From positions 62,001 through 126,000 of the forward strand of contig JABVXU010000073.1 in assembly GCA_013365365.1 (NCBI GenBank): 64,000 nt of DNA. Direction: 5' to 3'. Position numbers and translations under genes: made by a program. This DNA comes from Cruorifilaria tuberocauda. Lineage: Eukaryota > Nematoda > Chromadorea > Rhabditida > Onchocercidae. The notes under the pieces were generated by a model that was not told the DNA's origin, searched no databases, and saw nothing but the letters and a program-made list of their open reading frames with translations. This document shows, piece by piece, positions 39,401 to 51,290 of this stretch (positions within the stretch are counted from its first letter, which is position 1; each line of letters starts with the position of its first letter).

Positions 39401-42400
39401 AATCAGTTACTTTTGGTAGTTACAAATATTTGGTATTATCTCGGTGGCTGTTAAAATTTCAGATATAATGACAAATTCCTAAGAGGATTTTACTATTTAG
39501 ATTTTCTTTTCGAAAAACTATTGTACAAAGTTCAGGAAAAACAGAATTGAGGTTAACTCTCTATCTTAAATTATGATTTGTAATAGCGCAGAATGTCATT
39601 TAAACGCGTGCTTATATCCTTTTTGAAAGTAAAACAATGTTAGCTTTCATATTTGACAGTCTTGAATCGATCTCCGTATGAAAAAATGGTCGACAATAAC
39701 TTCAACCTGAAATATTCCAAAAATCTTGCTTTTTGAATATTGGAATTTCTGTCACTGTGACTTCGCATTTATATGGCTCTTAAAGCCGTGTTTTAATTTG
39801 TGATGAAGCATCTTTCAATATAGATCTAAACCGAATATTTTCATGTGTAGTGATTGATGCACATGTCTCTAATAAATAACAGTACATTTGCCAAGTTTTG
39901 ACTATAGTACCGGGGTATGTTCATTGTTTACATATCCGAACTCTCGAATCATCGTTAATACACTTGATTAACCGGTAGTTGTTCAGTGTTAACAAAACTA
40001 TTTCAGTTCATAAATATTTTTTTTTGGTATGGGAATTCAAGTGCTCCAAAATATGAATGAATTATATATTAAAAAATAGCGGATGAGATAAGAAAGGTTT
40101 ATGAAATGCGTTATTATGCGGATAGAAAATAATGTTGCGTTGGTATTACCATTCCACAGGCTGTCTATCATTTCGATTTAATTGGTATTCTCTGATACAT
40201 TAACTGAAGATTACTGTTACATTGAAATATACAATGATTTAAAGAAATGTATGAATTATAGCATAATTAGACTGATACAAAAATAATTTGATGAAAAATT
40301 GCAAATTTTCCCGTTTTTTTTTAATTAAATTAAGCGCATTCTTGGTAACAGTGAACTTGCGATAACATTTCTGATTTTCATTGAAGACGTCCGGCAATTT
40401 TGAAGTTCAAATAATTAGTCGCCAGTAAAGCTTATAACTTCGACCTTTCACAGTATTTGTTTTATTTATTCCATTACTGCAATTTTTACTGTTATATTAG
40501 TTCAGCGTTCTTATTCAACACAATGAAGTTTAGGCCTGCATGACCTCCTTAGCACTCACTAAACTAGTTTGACTAGACCTTTTCGGGCAATCCTTCAAGT
40601 AGACTTTGAAAAAAATATTTATTTGAACTTTCTCAGCCAATATTTCTAAGGCAGGAAATTTTCTTCCCGTTAGCCTTGCCATTATTTGCATCAACAAGCA
40701 TGTTTATTGTATGGGTTCCAAACTTATTCGATCAGCTGTTTTTTATTATGTATATATTCTGTCATACTTCTAATCCTCTATTGAGAGACTAAGTTGAGGA
40801 GGTAAGAATCTTTCCGTTGCTTTCCAAACGAGATCTTTTCAAATCTCAATTGACATTTATTTTTTTAAATCATTTAGGAAATTCTCACCATAACTCACAA
40901 CAATCGTCACTAGTTTCAATAGTTTGAACTGAAATTATCATCCACATTATTCAGATAATTTGGATTCTATGATTTCTGCTCTGAAGCACCGTTACTGGTT
41001 TTGATGATAACATCTTTATTGGCACAGACGAAATAAAATTCAAGAAGAATCTCAAGTCGTTTCTTTCCGAAGTGTAAAACTCCTCTACTTTCTACTTTGC
41101 TTTGAATATCACTATACTATTTTTAAATAAAGTATTTAGACTTTATCTTCAACCGATAAAACGACAATCCAATTTTGCCAGGAATCAAACTGGCATGAAG
41201 GAAATGTTTATATCTGCTGATGAATTTTCTACTGATGAAATTTTATTCTTTTATCGTTTCATTAACTGCTACAATCTCTCAGTCGAAAAACTTGGCAACT
41301 TCTAAGTTTCGCTCGGCAACATTCTTTCCAAACTATCATGTTCTTTTGATCAACATAAAAACAAAAGCTTTTCAATGAATTCGAAGCGTTCAATAATCAA
41401 ATTTTTGCTTACATCTTGAAGTCTTCATATTCAATCGTTATAATTATGCATGCTTGTAATTATGGCACTGGAGTTATTTTCTTTCACAACAATTTCTGAT
41501 GCATTTAGATTCCTGTTCTTAGGAAGAATTGCATTCCAGTGCATGAAGGAAATGCCGTGGAAAAAGGATCATGTGATAATGTCTACCACTAGTTCCACAG
41601 GATGATCGATGGCCAAACTTTTTCAACCGATCGCTAGTTCTTGCTTGCAATGTTAGAACAAAGATGTCGTGGTCCGATCATTAATCGCTGCCAGCTATTT
41701 TCTGTAACACTTTTTCAATAACAGATAACGCAGTACCTCGAGATTTGATCATCCTATTTAATTGCAAAACATATTGACGTTATTAATACGGTTGAAGTTG
41801 TTGTGCAACAGATTCCAACTCCACCCATATCATGTAGATAAACTTCTCGAGCCATACATTCATTATTTTCTTATTCATTATTACAATCAAAATAGCGAAA
41901 AGGCATCGCTTACAGAATCTCCGTCATGCCCATTAATGTAATAATAGAATAGAATTTTACTCACTATGAGCATACTACGAGCTCTCATACATACTTATTG
42001 AAATGAAATTCATAAACTCCACCATATATATACCTTTAGTAATTTCCGTCTTCATAAGTAGGCTATGCCAGTATACGTTATTTCAATGTTGTCATAGTGA
42101 AGAAAAGGAAATGAAAGATCTTGCCCAGATCTTACTTTCTTCATAATATGTACTGGATTTCACTGTCAGGAGAGGTCTACTTTGACGTACGTCGAGCATA
42201 CCTTGTCCATTGCGTTCTATGTTACACTTCCGTCATCGATCATGTCTCTCTGCTCGAATCATCTGTTCAGTGCATTGGATTTAGTTTGTTGTGATTGATT
42301 TTTTAAGTGAGTTACTCTTTCAAGGAACCGATAGTTCTTAAATTTACACATCAGTCAGTAATTAGGAGGTAACTGCTACCTTTCAAACTGACCTGTCCAT

Positions 42401-44527
42401 TGTGCCGATGTGCCGGCAATTAGCTTCATGCACGTTCAATTTTACTTTTTCTTTTGTTACTCAAGACGGGAATTTTAATTTCATAAATCATTTCAGAAAT
42501 CAATCAAAAAATATGGTTTGTATTGCTGAAGTTTTATCCAAATTCAATCTTTGTCATCATGATGGTTGTTCCTACAGAGCGACATTATTCATCCTCCTCC
42601 TCTTTGGAGATAAGAGTAACATTAAATAAATAAAATGTTTTGAACACAAATATTCTAATGATATAATAGTGTAGTCGTTTCTTTAACTTCAAGCTTTATG
42701 AAGATCGACTGAAATAGCTTTAATAAGATCGAAAATGAAAATCAAATCTCAATAAATAGCATAATCGCCTGCACAGCGAATCCTAAATTCTGAAATGTTC
42801 GAGCATATATTGCATGATGATGTATGATGTATGTCAGCATAAACTTTTTGAAATGAATATTTATGCCCATTACCCTGTATGGAGCAATACAATGGAATCC
42901 GAACATTAAAATGTAAAACATTAAAACAAATTTTTCGATTATACTGAAATCAGAGAACAAACAGACTATAAAAAGTTCAGGATGTACTTACTGCTTCAAA
43001 AAAAAAAATTATTTGTAAGAACTATGATGGCCAAGACCTGATCGAAAGAAATGATTTATTAGCGAAGAATAAGTTATGATGATGGCACAGTAGACATAAG
43101 AAGCGATTTGGTGATAACTGATCACTTAAAAAAAAAGAATATGGCAATGTAGCCATATACTATCGCAGAATGATATTAAAAGTTTCTGAATCAAAGTGTG
43201 TATCAGATATAAGTAAATTATAACATCAACAAAAGGACAACGGATCACTGATTGCGAATAAAATAATTAAAAATTGCTGTACCCGTATCAAAACAGCACC
43301 AAGCTCAGTAAGACCAATTTTTTCATAAATTAAAGTAGAACTATAGAACTACAAACAAATGTGTTCAAAGCAAATTGAAAAAAAATTAAAAATTTTGCTT
43401 TACTCATTTTTAACATTTTGAAATATACAGTAAATAAAACAGTATTTGAACAATGGAGAATCACAAGGATTTTTTTGAAAAACAAGACCACAATTCAATA
43501 ATATTAGGGTTTCTTACTATTGAGACACCGATGGATGCTTAGATTTAAAACTCTCAAGTAGCTTTTAAATGAACTTCTAAATTTCTCCATAAGGCCTGAA
43601 TTCAGTCTTCTGAAAGCTTTGCATCCTAAACCCTTGAACATATAGACTTCACAAGAAAAAGAAAAAATTTTTTTGAAAATAGAGTATTCAGAAGTTATGT
43701 GATAAATGCAAACAAAAAATAACATTATGAATAATGGCGAGTTAGATAAGACATACCTGAGATGTTTTCCGACACATTTGTTTGGCTTATACCTATTGCA
43801 GTGACATGAAACGGGAGTTTTAGACTGGATGAAAATTTTTCTCTACATTCCTTTCAAATCTACTATGTTGTGGAAAAGAAAAAGCTTTGAATTTAGAATG
43901 ATGAAGAGAGACTGAGGCGATTTTTTGGCCAAAAATACACTTGCCTAAGATTGCAAATTATTCAGAATGAAAAAATGAATTAGAACCCCGTCCAGTCATC
44001 GAAATTTATAAGTCTTTAGCTTATATTCACAGACATATCCAATTAATTAATAATATATCAGCAGCTGTCGTGATTCATTCTTCATATACGTATAATCGCT
44101 ATTCTTTTGCATAGGCGTACTACCGTATTCATTGGATGAATTAATTACTAAATGTGAATATGATGCTCCTTGCTTACTTGTGAAGCTGTCGCAGTGATGT
44201 AACTGATTAATAAATTCTTGTCCCGAAACGACACTGAAATTTAATAAAAACTTGAAGTTTCCGGAAAAAAAATTGTATTGAGATTGCCTTGCAAAACATT
44301 TTTGTCAAAAAAATTTTTTCAGGTCAGCATTTCTAATGAATGTTCTCTTAGAAAAATCACTGATTGAACAGTGTTGCGGAAGTGATAGGGAGAGACTGTT
44401 ACAGATCGGAAAGATATATTTCTGGAGTTTCATAAATTTTTAATTACAGAAACTGCTAACGGGTGTTTGCAATCCAGATCACCCGACAGCTGACCTGCGA
44501 GAACATTCAATAGCTTATATCTCTGAT
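36471..44527. other. Large gene-poor interval
   Basis: About 8 kb of AT-rich DNA without a supported multi-exon gene on either strand. Apart from the open frame at 38049-38357, the open frames present are short and compositionally unremarkable. I see no transposase, reverse transcriptase, tRNA or long repeat. It could hold distal regulatory sequence or a non-coding RNA that cannot be seen by eye. Confidence 0.5.
38049..38357 (-). CDS. Unassigned 102-residue open frame, possible exon or small gene
   Basis: I do not recognise a family. The frame begins ATGAAAATG shortly after an ACATTAG acceptor and is visibly richer in G+C than the flanking desert, with balanced codons rather than AT-driven ones. 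The predicted peptide has a mildly hydrophobic first half (ASSSVIAAGNIFGGAYYQL) and ends with NHPAADWIETELRFKFSHI. A strong donor, CAT/GTAAGA, lies inside it, so it may be one exon of a spliced gene whose partners I cannot find, or a gene remnant. Confidence 0.3.
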   Translation of the reverse strand: MKMPMKIIVYADKILTASSSVIAAGNIFGGAYYQLSTLLQTTHDVFIVYLSRKWSFEPRMHPNYVAIISCKNRADLSVRNHPAADWIETELRFKFSHINKYL

Positions 44528-46808
44528 CTATGGTTGTGTCCGATGTCCAGTTCCAACTTCACTGGAAAATACGTTGCACTGAATAACCGCATGTTTTAAC
44601 AATTTTGCTAATCAGAAATTCGTAACTATCATTAGATTAACCATTCATTAGATCCTAGAAGATGTTTAACCGTGCCTGAAACGCTATACCTACATTCAAT
44701 ACAATGTATTGAATGGTGGAGAATCTATAAATCAGTTTTTTTAATAGTAAAATCTCATAGAGATTTTGAGCCAATCATTTTTATTGTTGGTGTCTAATTC
44801 TTTCAGGTAAAATATTTCACAAACTCTCCAAAAATTTCTTGTGAAGTTTAAAAAATTGAGGCACCTATTCATGGTAGTTATTTGCTGAATTTTTTTCCCC
44901 ACTATTGGTGGCATGACTGGTGGAGATGATGCACAAAATCTAGATGTTGATTGTTGCGATCTGGCGATATCTGTCGCAGTACAGCATGGTGTTCGTTCAA
45001 TGGGTAATTCTGTAGGTGTAGTAGTACAGGCTTTGTCCAGAGTTTTCATACATTTGCAGCATATGCATGCACATATACACAGGCATCCAGATAAAATTAC
45101 GACAGCCATACTGATAAGTAAGAGTGTCAAACCGGTCAATGAACCTAGTGGATCATTAGCCAAAACTAAAACGATTTTAAATTTAACTACAAATGTTTTA
45201 ATTTATATAAAAATTTTAATATCTTTTAAAATAGAAGTATCGATGAATATTTTCAAACCTCTTGCTTGTAAATATCATAGTAGAATTAGTATAAAGTTTT
45301 CATTTCCGCATGTATCGTTTCTTTTCATCAAACTATTGATATTTTCATCCACTTACTTAGAATTTAAAGAAAAAAAATGAAAAACAAACAATCGCATTTG
45401 TGAGCAATTTGCAATTCGCGTATCAAATCAGATTCATCCTTGCAGTCTGGATATCGATTGCATGCAAGTTCTGCAGCAATACATTCTTGATTCTTGCATG
45501 TGAATTCCCGCTGGGCATTACATGGTGCTAAAATGATTATTACTGAATCTTACGTTGGAGCAGTAGTTTATTTGAACACAGCCAAGCGATCAATCCTATT
45601 CTTACAAAGGTTCCTAATTTTAGCATTTTAAAATTCAATTATAATGGTCTTATCATAAAAGCAATTTTTTCGGTTATTTAAACTGTTATTGCTTTTAAAT
45701 TGAAAAAGCAATGAAAGTTAAATAACAACAAAAGAAATAAAATATTGGAAATTTGCACAAATTTAACAATTGGAAAAGAACATACCAATATTTGATTTCC
45801 GAAATGCAGACCAAAGTAATCGAAATCCTTCACCATTATGATGAAATGGTAATTCGGCATCCGTATGCCACCAAAGCGTTAACGCATTCTCTGTTGAAAC
45901 AGCCAATTCACTCGCATTTCGAATGGTGCCGCAAAACTGGCCAAGTATGGGTCCGGGAGAAGTATCTTCTTGGGTTGCGTCTCGTAAAGCTTGTGGATCA
46001 ATCGGTTTTTCATGCTAAAGTTCTTATGCTTAAAAATCATAAGGAATTTCGCATACCATTCATTTTAATGTCCAAGTCATTTTCTCAGCTTAGTTTAAAT
46101 CTGACCAGTTATAATAATTCATTCAAATGTATATAAGGGAGGAAACTAACAAATTTTACGATTGAAAATATAAGAAAGAACTGATCCTCAAATGTAAGCA
46201 ATTCCATAATTTAAAATTTCAAACAACTAAAATATTAAACTCAAAACTGTTGGAAAATGGAATGTAAAATGAGGTTTTATTAGATAGGAAATTGCTGCTA
46301 ATATAAAATAGACATCAAAAACATGGAGCGTATCCTTGTCACAGTTATGAGCATCGCCGAGCACATTGAAATCAAGCACGCGTAAGCGTATACGATAACC
46401 AGGTGGTGCCGTTATCAGTAGAAAGCAATTTTTAGATGCATTGTACGGAATACTTCCGTATAACTGATGTGATATCAGTAAACCAGACAAAGCAGTTACA
46501 CGTCGTTCCAGTTTTGACTTACAGTTATCTAGGTAGCTTGTACCATCGAAATAACCTGAAATATGTGAATTATATAAAATTTTTGACAAAACGGAAATTT
46601 CTCTTAAAAAAAAAAATTGCATTGAATTTTTAGAACATATCCTGGAACAATTTATTATCAGATTAACTGCAAACAGCTGCAATTTGAGCAATGATAAGAT
46701 ATGCAGCGCTTAAAACTTACTTATTTGTGGCTCGTATGAGATTACAGTTTGACCTGGGGTAATTAAAATATAGCAAGAAATAAGCAAAAGAAATGTTATA
46801 CGGTTCAT
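44528..46808 (-). CDS. CUB-LDLa single-pass membrane protein (Neto/LEV-10-like architecture)
   Basis: Likely type I membrane protein; proteins with CUB plus LDLa domains and one membrane span act in nematodes as auxiliary or clustering subunits of neurotransmitter receptors (SOL-2, LEV-10), which is only an architectural analogy here. Exons: 46808-46721, 46555-46314, 46014-45786, 45527-45390, 45165-44865 and 44561-44528, about 343 residues. Exon 1 encodes a signal peptide (MNRITFLLLISCYILITPGQ). Exons 2 and 3 make one CUB domain (LISHQLYGSIPYNASKNCFL, RIRLRVLDFNVLG, LGQFCGTIRNASEL, GEGFRLLWSAF). Exon 4 is an LDLa module with six Cys (PCN, FTC, ECI, ACN, DCKDESD, HKC). Exon 5 has the membrane span (LTLLLISMAVVILSG) followed by a Cys-rich juxtamembrane stretch (CLCICACICCKC). 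The intron after exon 2 needs a weak GTCTAT donor. The last intron is uncertain: without it the frame runs on to a stop at 44741. Confidence 0.8.
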
Positions 46809-48126
46809 AAAAATGATAGTCATTATTCGGAATAATGCCAGTGATATTGGTGGTTCCGGTTAGTGATAACAGTGTTAATGACGATGATAATGAGGAAAAA
46901 ACTGGTATTGTTTCAGAAATCCTGATGGTGAAGTTCAATTTATAATAACGAATATGTTGTTGACCTTTTTGAATGCTGGAATTACTGTGATAAGTAAAGC
47001 ATATGATTAATTCTATTCGGAAGTATTCAATCCTGAAATTTTTTAGACTGAGAAGAAACTGGTGGTAGTTTCAATTTCCACAATTTCGTGAGTGCTAATA
47101 GAGTATTTCGAATATATATGAAAAGTTGATGCCAATAATGATAAATTAGAGATAGGTCCAGAAAAAACTTTCAAATTTTGGCATAACTATCATCATATTG
47201 GCACTATTGGTACAAATGATTTTAACTTGTCGAATTGCTCCGACAACAGTGAAATTTTAGATTGAAAAAATTATGAATGCTATTAAACTAATGACTTTTA
47301 TTATAGCATTTGACGACTTGAAAACGCCTAACTTTTTTTCGTTTAGTTTAACTTAGCTTATAAACCAACTATTTGCTTTTCATTATAATATTATAAATCT
47401 TTTCTATGCCATACGAGAATAATTGTTCAATAAGATATCGTAGATGTAAAGAACATACGTACCCATGAATATCAGTGATAGAAGTAACGGATAACAAAAC
47501 ATCCACAAAAAATAGAAAGTTGTTGATAGCATGAGTGAACTTTGTTATCGTTATGATAAACAGTAAAGATTAATAACAGGTATTTCAAGTTTGATCTAGA
47601 TTTTGGATTAACAAATTAAATTAATTACGGGAAATATAGGCACTATCACTGAAGCATAAAAGACAATCAGTTCCGCACTGAGCGCAAATAGCGCACTTTA
47701 ACTAAACTGAATTATTTCTAATGGAAATAATAAGAGAGATGATGACGGGAATGGGGATATGAAAAGATGAATTAGGAAGATCGTCTCATCGCCTTCAACT
47801 CCTACTACCATTTCAGTTTAAAATTTTAGCCTTAGTGACATCAGTTTTCCCATCAATTTGTATTTGAGAAAGAAAAATGTCATTTATGGTTCATTTTCAG
47901 TCCTCTCTACTATTGGCCAGTTTCTTCCTTTGTCCTCAAAAAAATGCCAAACTGTCTTTTGGGTCAGAATTGAGAATGGGGTTTGAAAATTCCTTCCAAA
48001 GCGAAAGTGAATTTATTGTGATATGGGGAAGAAAAATGAAGTAATGCGAATTATATATTTCCAAAATTGAAAATTGTTGAAAAATACAGATTGGAGGAGA
48101 AGCGAATGTGAAATAGCTATCTAGAA

Positions 48127-48205
48127 GTGAAAAGGAAAGAGAGGGCAAGAGAGAGAAAAAGGAAAAGAAAGAGGGAGAGGAGGAGGGATAAAGAGGAAAA
48201 TTTGG
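48127..48205. repeat. Purine-rich (GA)n-like tract
   Basis: Nearly uninterrupted A/G on the plus strand for about 80 bases, with GAGAGA and GGAGAGGAGGAGG words. The open frame through it encodes only Lys/Arg/Glu repeats and is not a gene. Confidence 0.8.
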
Positions 48206-49502
48206 AAATTTTGAGCTTCTTAAGGCTCTTCGTTGATGGACTATCGGAGAACATATGCATCATCCGTGGTGGTAATCCTAACGTCAGCTCAATCCATCAT
48301 TCCCGGGCACCATTGTGTATATATTCGGTTTCGATCAACTCATCTACTTTTCTTCCCATTCTATCACTATTCTCTCCCTTCAAATTTCTACTATTTTTCA
48401 CTTGAAATACCAATAACGGCAGTCCCTGATTAGTTAAGATTTACTGTTTTCTATTCCAATTTCAATGATGTATTAACACACATATTTCATATATCATCCT
48501 TCTTTCCATTTAAAAACTCAATATCTGTTTATTTCCTTTTTGAAAATTTTCTCTTCCTAAATTGATATAACCTGCTATTGGATAAGTTCATCTAAATTCA
48601 AATTCTGTGTTAAAAGATAGAATTTCTCCTTGGCCTGAAATTGAACAGTTCGTTTGGGATCGAGTCAGGATTTTAAAATTAATTTGTTGTGAAGTTTAAT
48701 ACAACACACTGTCATAAGACTGTTGATGCATGATCGTATGATCCATGGATATTGTATAGTTTATTAAGCACGTTATATCGATGACCTTTGTAAATAATTT
48801 GTCAGCGATTGTGCATTCACATCAAAGATATAAATGACATATTTCCTCCAATGTGCATTTATCCAGCAATATTGGCATTACTGAAAATGCAAATGAAGAC
48901 AAGCAGAAGAGAGTAGGTGGGAAAGATCAATAAATGAAACAATGAGTGAAATAGAATAGACAAAAATGAGTAAATTAAAAGGCATCAAATATGAAAATAG
49001 TTCAACACTACGACTTAAGAATCAATATTTAAATTCCATATTAATTTCAATTTACTATCATTCCCCAAGTAAAGGCAATAGACATTCTTTTGCAATCGAA
49101 TATCCTTTTAACATTAAGGTAAACACTTATCAGTTAAGTGCATCGAATTCCGTATAAGTTATATTTGATGCCGATTAATCTAATTACGATTAATCTTGGA
49201 TGGATATGACGATCGATCATGATTGGAAATTTTTGAAAACACCGGAAGAAAGTAGAATTGAAGAAGGGAAAACAAAATGATTGCACCTATTACGAACGCC
49301 ATTTAAAAATTAAATATTATAGAGCAGCTGAGACGAGCTTTTCTGGAAGACACGGAAAGCAAAACTAATACAGTGGACGATCGTAGCAGGCAGCTTGCGT
49401 TGGAAAAAAGATAAATGGCTATGCAAGAAGTGGGTACGTTATCAGGATGAAGCGCTGCACAGGCACCACATGAACCTACAATCAGTGCAATTAATAATCG
49501 AA

Positions 49503-49578
49503 ACATGTGTGTCTGTGTGTCTGTGTATCGGTGTGCATGTGTATGCATATGTGTGTATGTATGTTGTGCATGTATCTG
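49503..49578. repeat. GT-rich degenerate microsatellite
   Basis: Alternating purine-pyrimidine run dominated by TG and TATG words (TGTGTGTCTGTGTG, GTGTGCATGTGTATGC) on the plus strand. Confidence 0.85.
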
Positions 49579-50699
49579 TATGTGTTAATTTATGGCTGTC
49601 CAATCAAAGTGTCAAACAGAAGCATTCAGGATTGTTTCACTATTCGGGAATTGGAGGGATGTTGGTTGTAATGAAAATAATTGTGTGCTAATAATAATAA
49701 GAAGTTAATGGTAATAGTAACAAGCGGAAAATACTAGATTGGACATAATAATGAAATGGTTATAGCAGTATATTTAGGGAGAAAGTTCAATTATTATTAC
49801 TAAACTACCGTCATTACTCAGTGATTTTCTTTAAAGCATGATAAGCTGATATGCAGTATCGCTTGTCATACTTTGAAGTTTAGTATGTCCCATTTAAATA
49901 AACAAACCACTATCACTATCAGTATTTCAATATTTCAAGAAAAATGTTGAAATTAAAAAGCTTACCCGACCATCCTTATAAAATAACTATGAATTTGTAA
50001 ATTAGTAGGTAATCTACTTTTATATTCCGTATTCGACAGGATTACTAGTTTCCTTCAGAATCAGGAGAGATTAGGTAAAAATGTTTCCAAATGCTTCAAT
50101 ATGGAAAAATAATGTGAGATCTGAAAAAAATAATAAACTTATCACAATGCATCCTAAATCGATATAGCACGGCATAACAAAAATAAATTACAGCGTATAG
50201 TTATCATCATAAATGAAAATTGTAATAGAGCCCTATCACTCCACAAAATCGACAACACTGATCCCTATTTAGTCTTATGAGGAAAACGAAATCATCTAGT
50301 CATTCATCAATTCACTGATATCATATTGTTGATATTTATCAAGTATAACTTTTGGTATTTTCGCTTCTACTTGTTTTACGAAAATACATTCAATCTTATA
50401 TTCAAATCTGTTTTAATATTTCATATTGCTGCTTATTTTCGCGCAATAATCAGTCAATGAAATTTAGTCATTCAAACTAGAATACTTTGAAACAAATTGT
50501 TCCAACAATTTTAGGTTGCAACATAGCATATTTACCTTGGTAAGGCAAGTTATAAAAATTATTTCATCCTTTAGAGTTTTGGATAACCATAGAAAATTTT
50601 CATTTTTATATTAAAATTACTTATTTTCATTCTTACTTGCATGGGTCAATAATCACTGCAAACCATAGATGTGTAATAATAAATGGAATATTCGAATAC

Positions 50700-51290
50700 T
50701 TACTAATTTCTCTCAAATCCTGATTTAAGCAGAAGAAACTGAGGAAGAAAACTAAAACAATTGTTTTTGGTAATCCCAGAAATCCATATGCAATTTTAGA
50801 ATAATAAATAGCACTGTTTTTTTTTGTCGTTATAAGATTTTAAATTGTAGAAGACGCAATTTAATGAAATCAAACAGCAGCAGACGCAGAAGTATGAAAA
50901 ATTTGGGCATTTCTATTTTTGGGTAAACTTTCAAAGAGCAAGGCTGAATTGTAGAAACAGCCTTGCATGCTACAGGTGCATACTGCATATATATTACGCC
51001 TTGTTCTTCGGGAGTACAAATCGTGCATCCCGAGCAACTCTGCTGTATTTCCGCACCGTACTCTTGCTTATTCTTTGCATTGCGAAGTGGCACAACTAAT
51101 TGATTTACATGAAGTCCGTAATACTCTCTCTCAAGTCTCCCAAAAGATATTTAGATTTTGTTTCATTTTTCGTGCACTCGCTTCCTATAACGGAATAATT
51201 ATAATATAGGCTTTAGCAAGAGAACTAGCACTCACAAGTTTCGTATTCTTCAGGTACACCATTTGACATTTACAATGAAAGGGTCTGCTA
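50700..51290 (-). CDS. Candidate cysteine-rich exons, gene uncertain
   Basis: I cannot build a full gene. Three exon-like pieces lie close together on the minus strand. One follows a TTTAG acceptor and reads HCKCQMVYLKNTKL before a GTGAGT donor. A second carries EIQQSCSGCTICTPEEQG and YAPVACKAVSTIQPC with six Cys. A third has a hydrophobic run (TIVLVFFLSFFCLNQD) before a strong GTAAGT donor at about 50700. Spacing and Cys content suggest a secreted or membrane protein, but the phases between the pieces cannot be joined with confident splice sites, and no family is recognised. It could equally be a decayed gene. Confidence 0.22.

Noticed and set aside
36471..44527. tRNA genes or an intact transposon in the gene desert
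   Set aside because: I saw no convincing A/B-box tRNA fold, terminal inverted repeats or transposase/reverse-transcriptase motifs by eye.
44913..45380. 155-codon plus-strand open frame, one of the longest in the window
   Set aside because: It lies antisense to the CUB-LDLa gene, mainly over the membrane-span exon and the intron before it; the minus strand has clear domain matches and splice sites, so this is a shadow.
45753..46136. 127-codon plus-strand open frame
   Set aside because: It is antisense to the second half of the CUB domain, which explains the open frame.
46227..46691. 154-codon minus-strand frame as a single exon
   Set aside because: Only 46555-46314 is coding; the rest runs into intron sequence on both sides, with a TTTCAG acceptor at the left edge of the real exon.
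48127..48405. 92-codon plus-strand frame starting in Lys/Arg/Glu repeats
   Set aside because: The basic N-terminus is the translation of a purine tract, and the rest has no motif.
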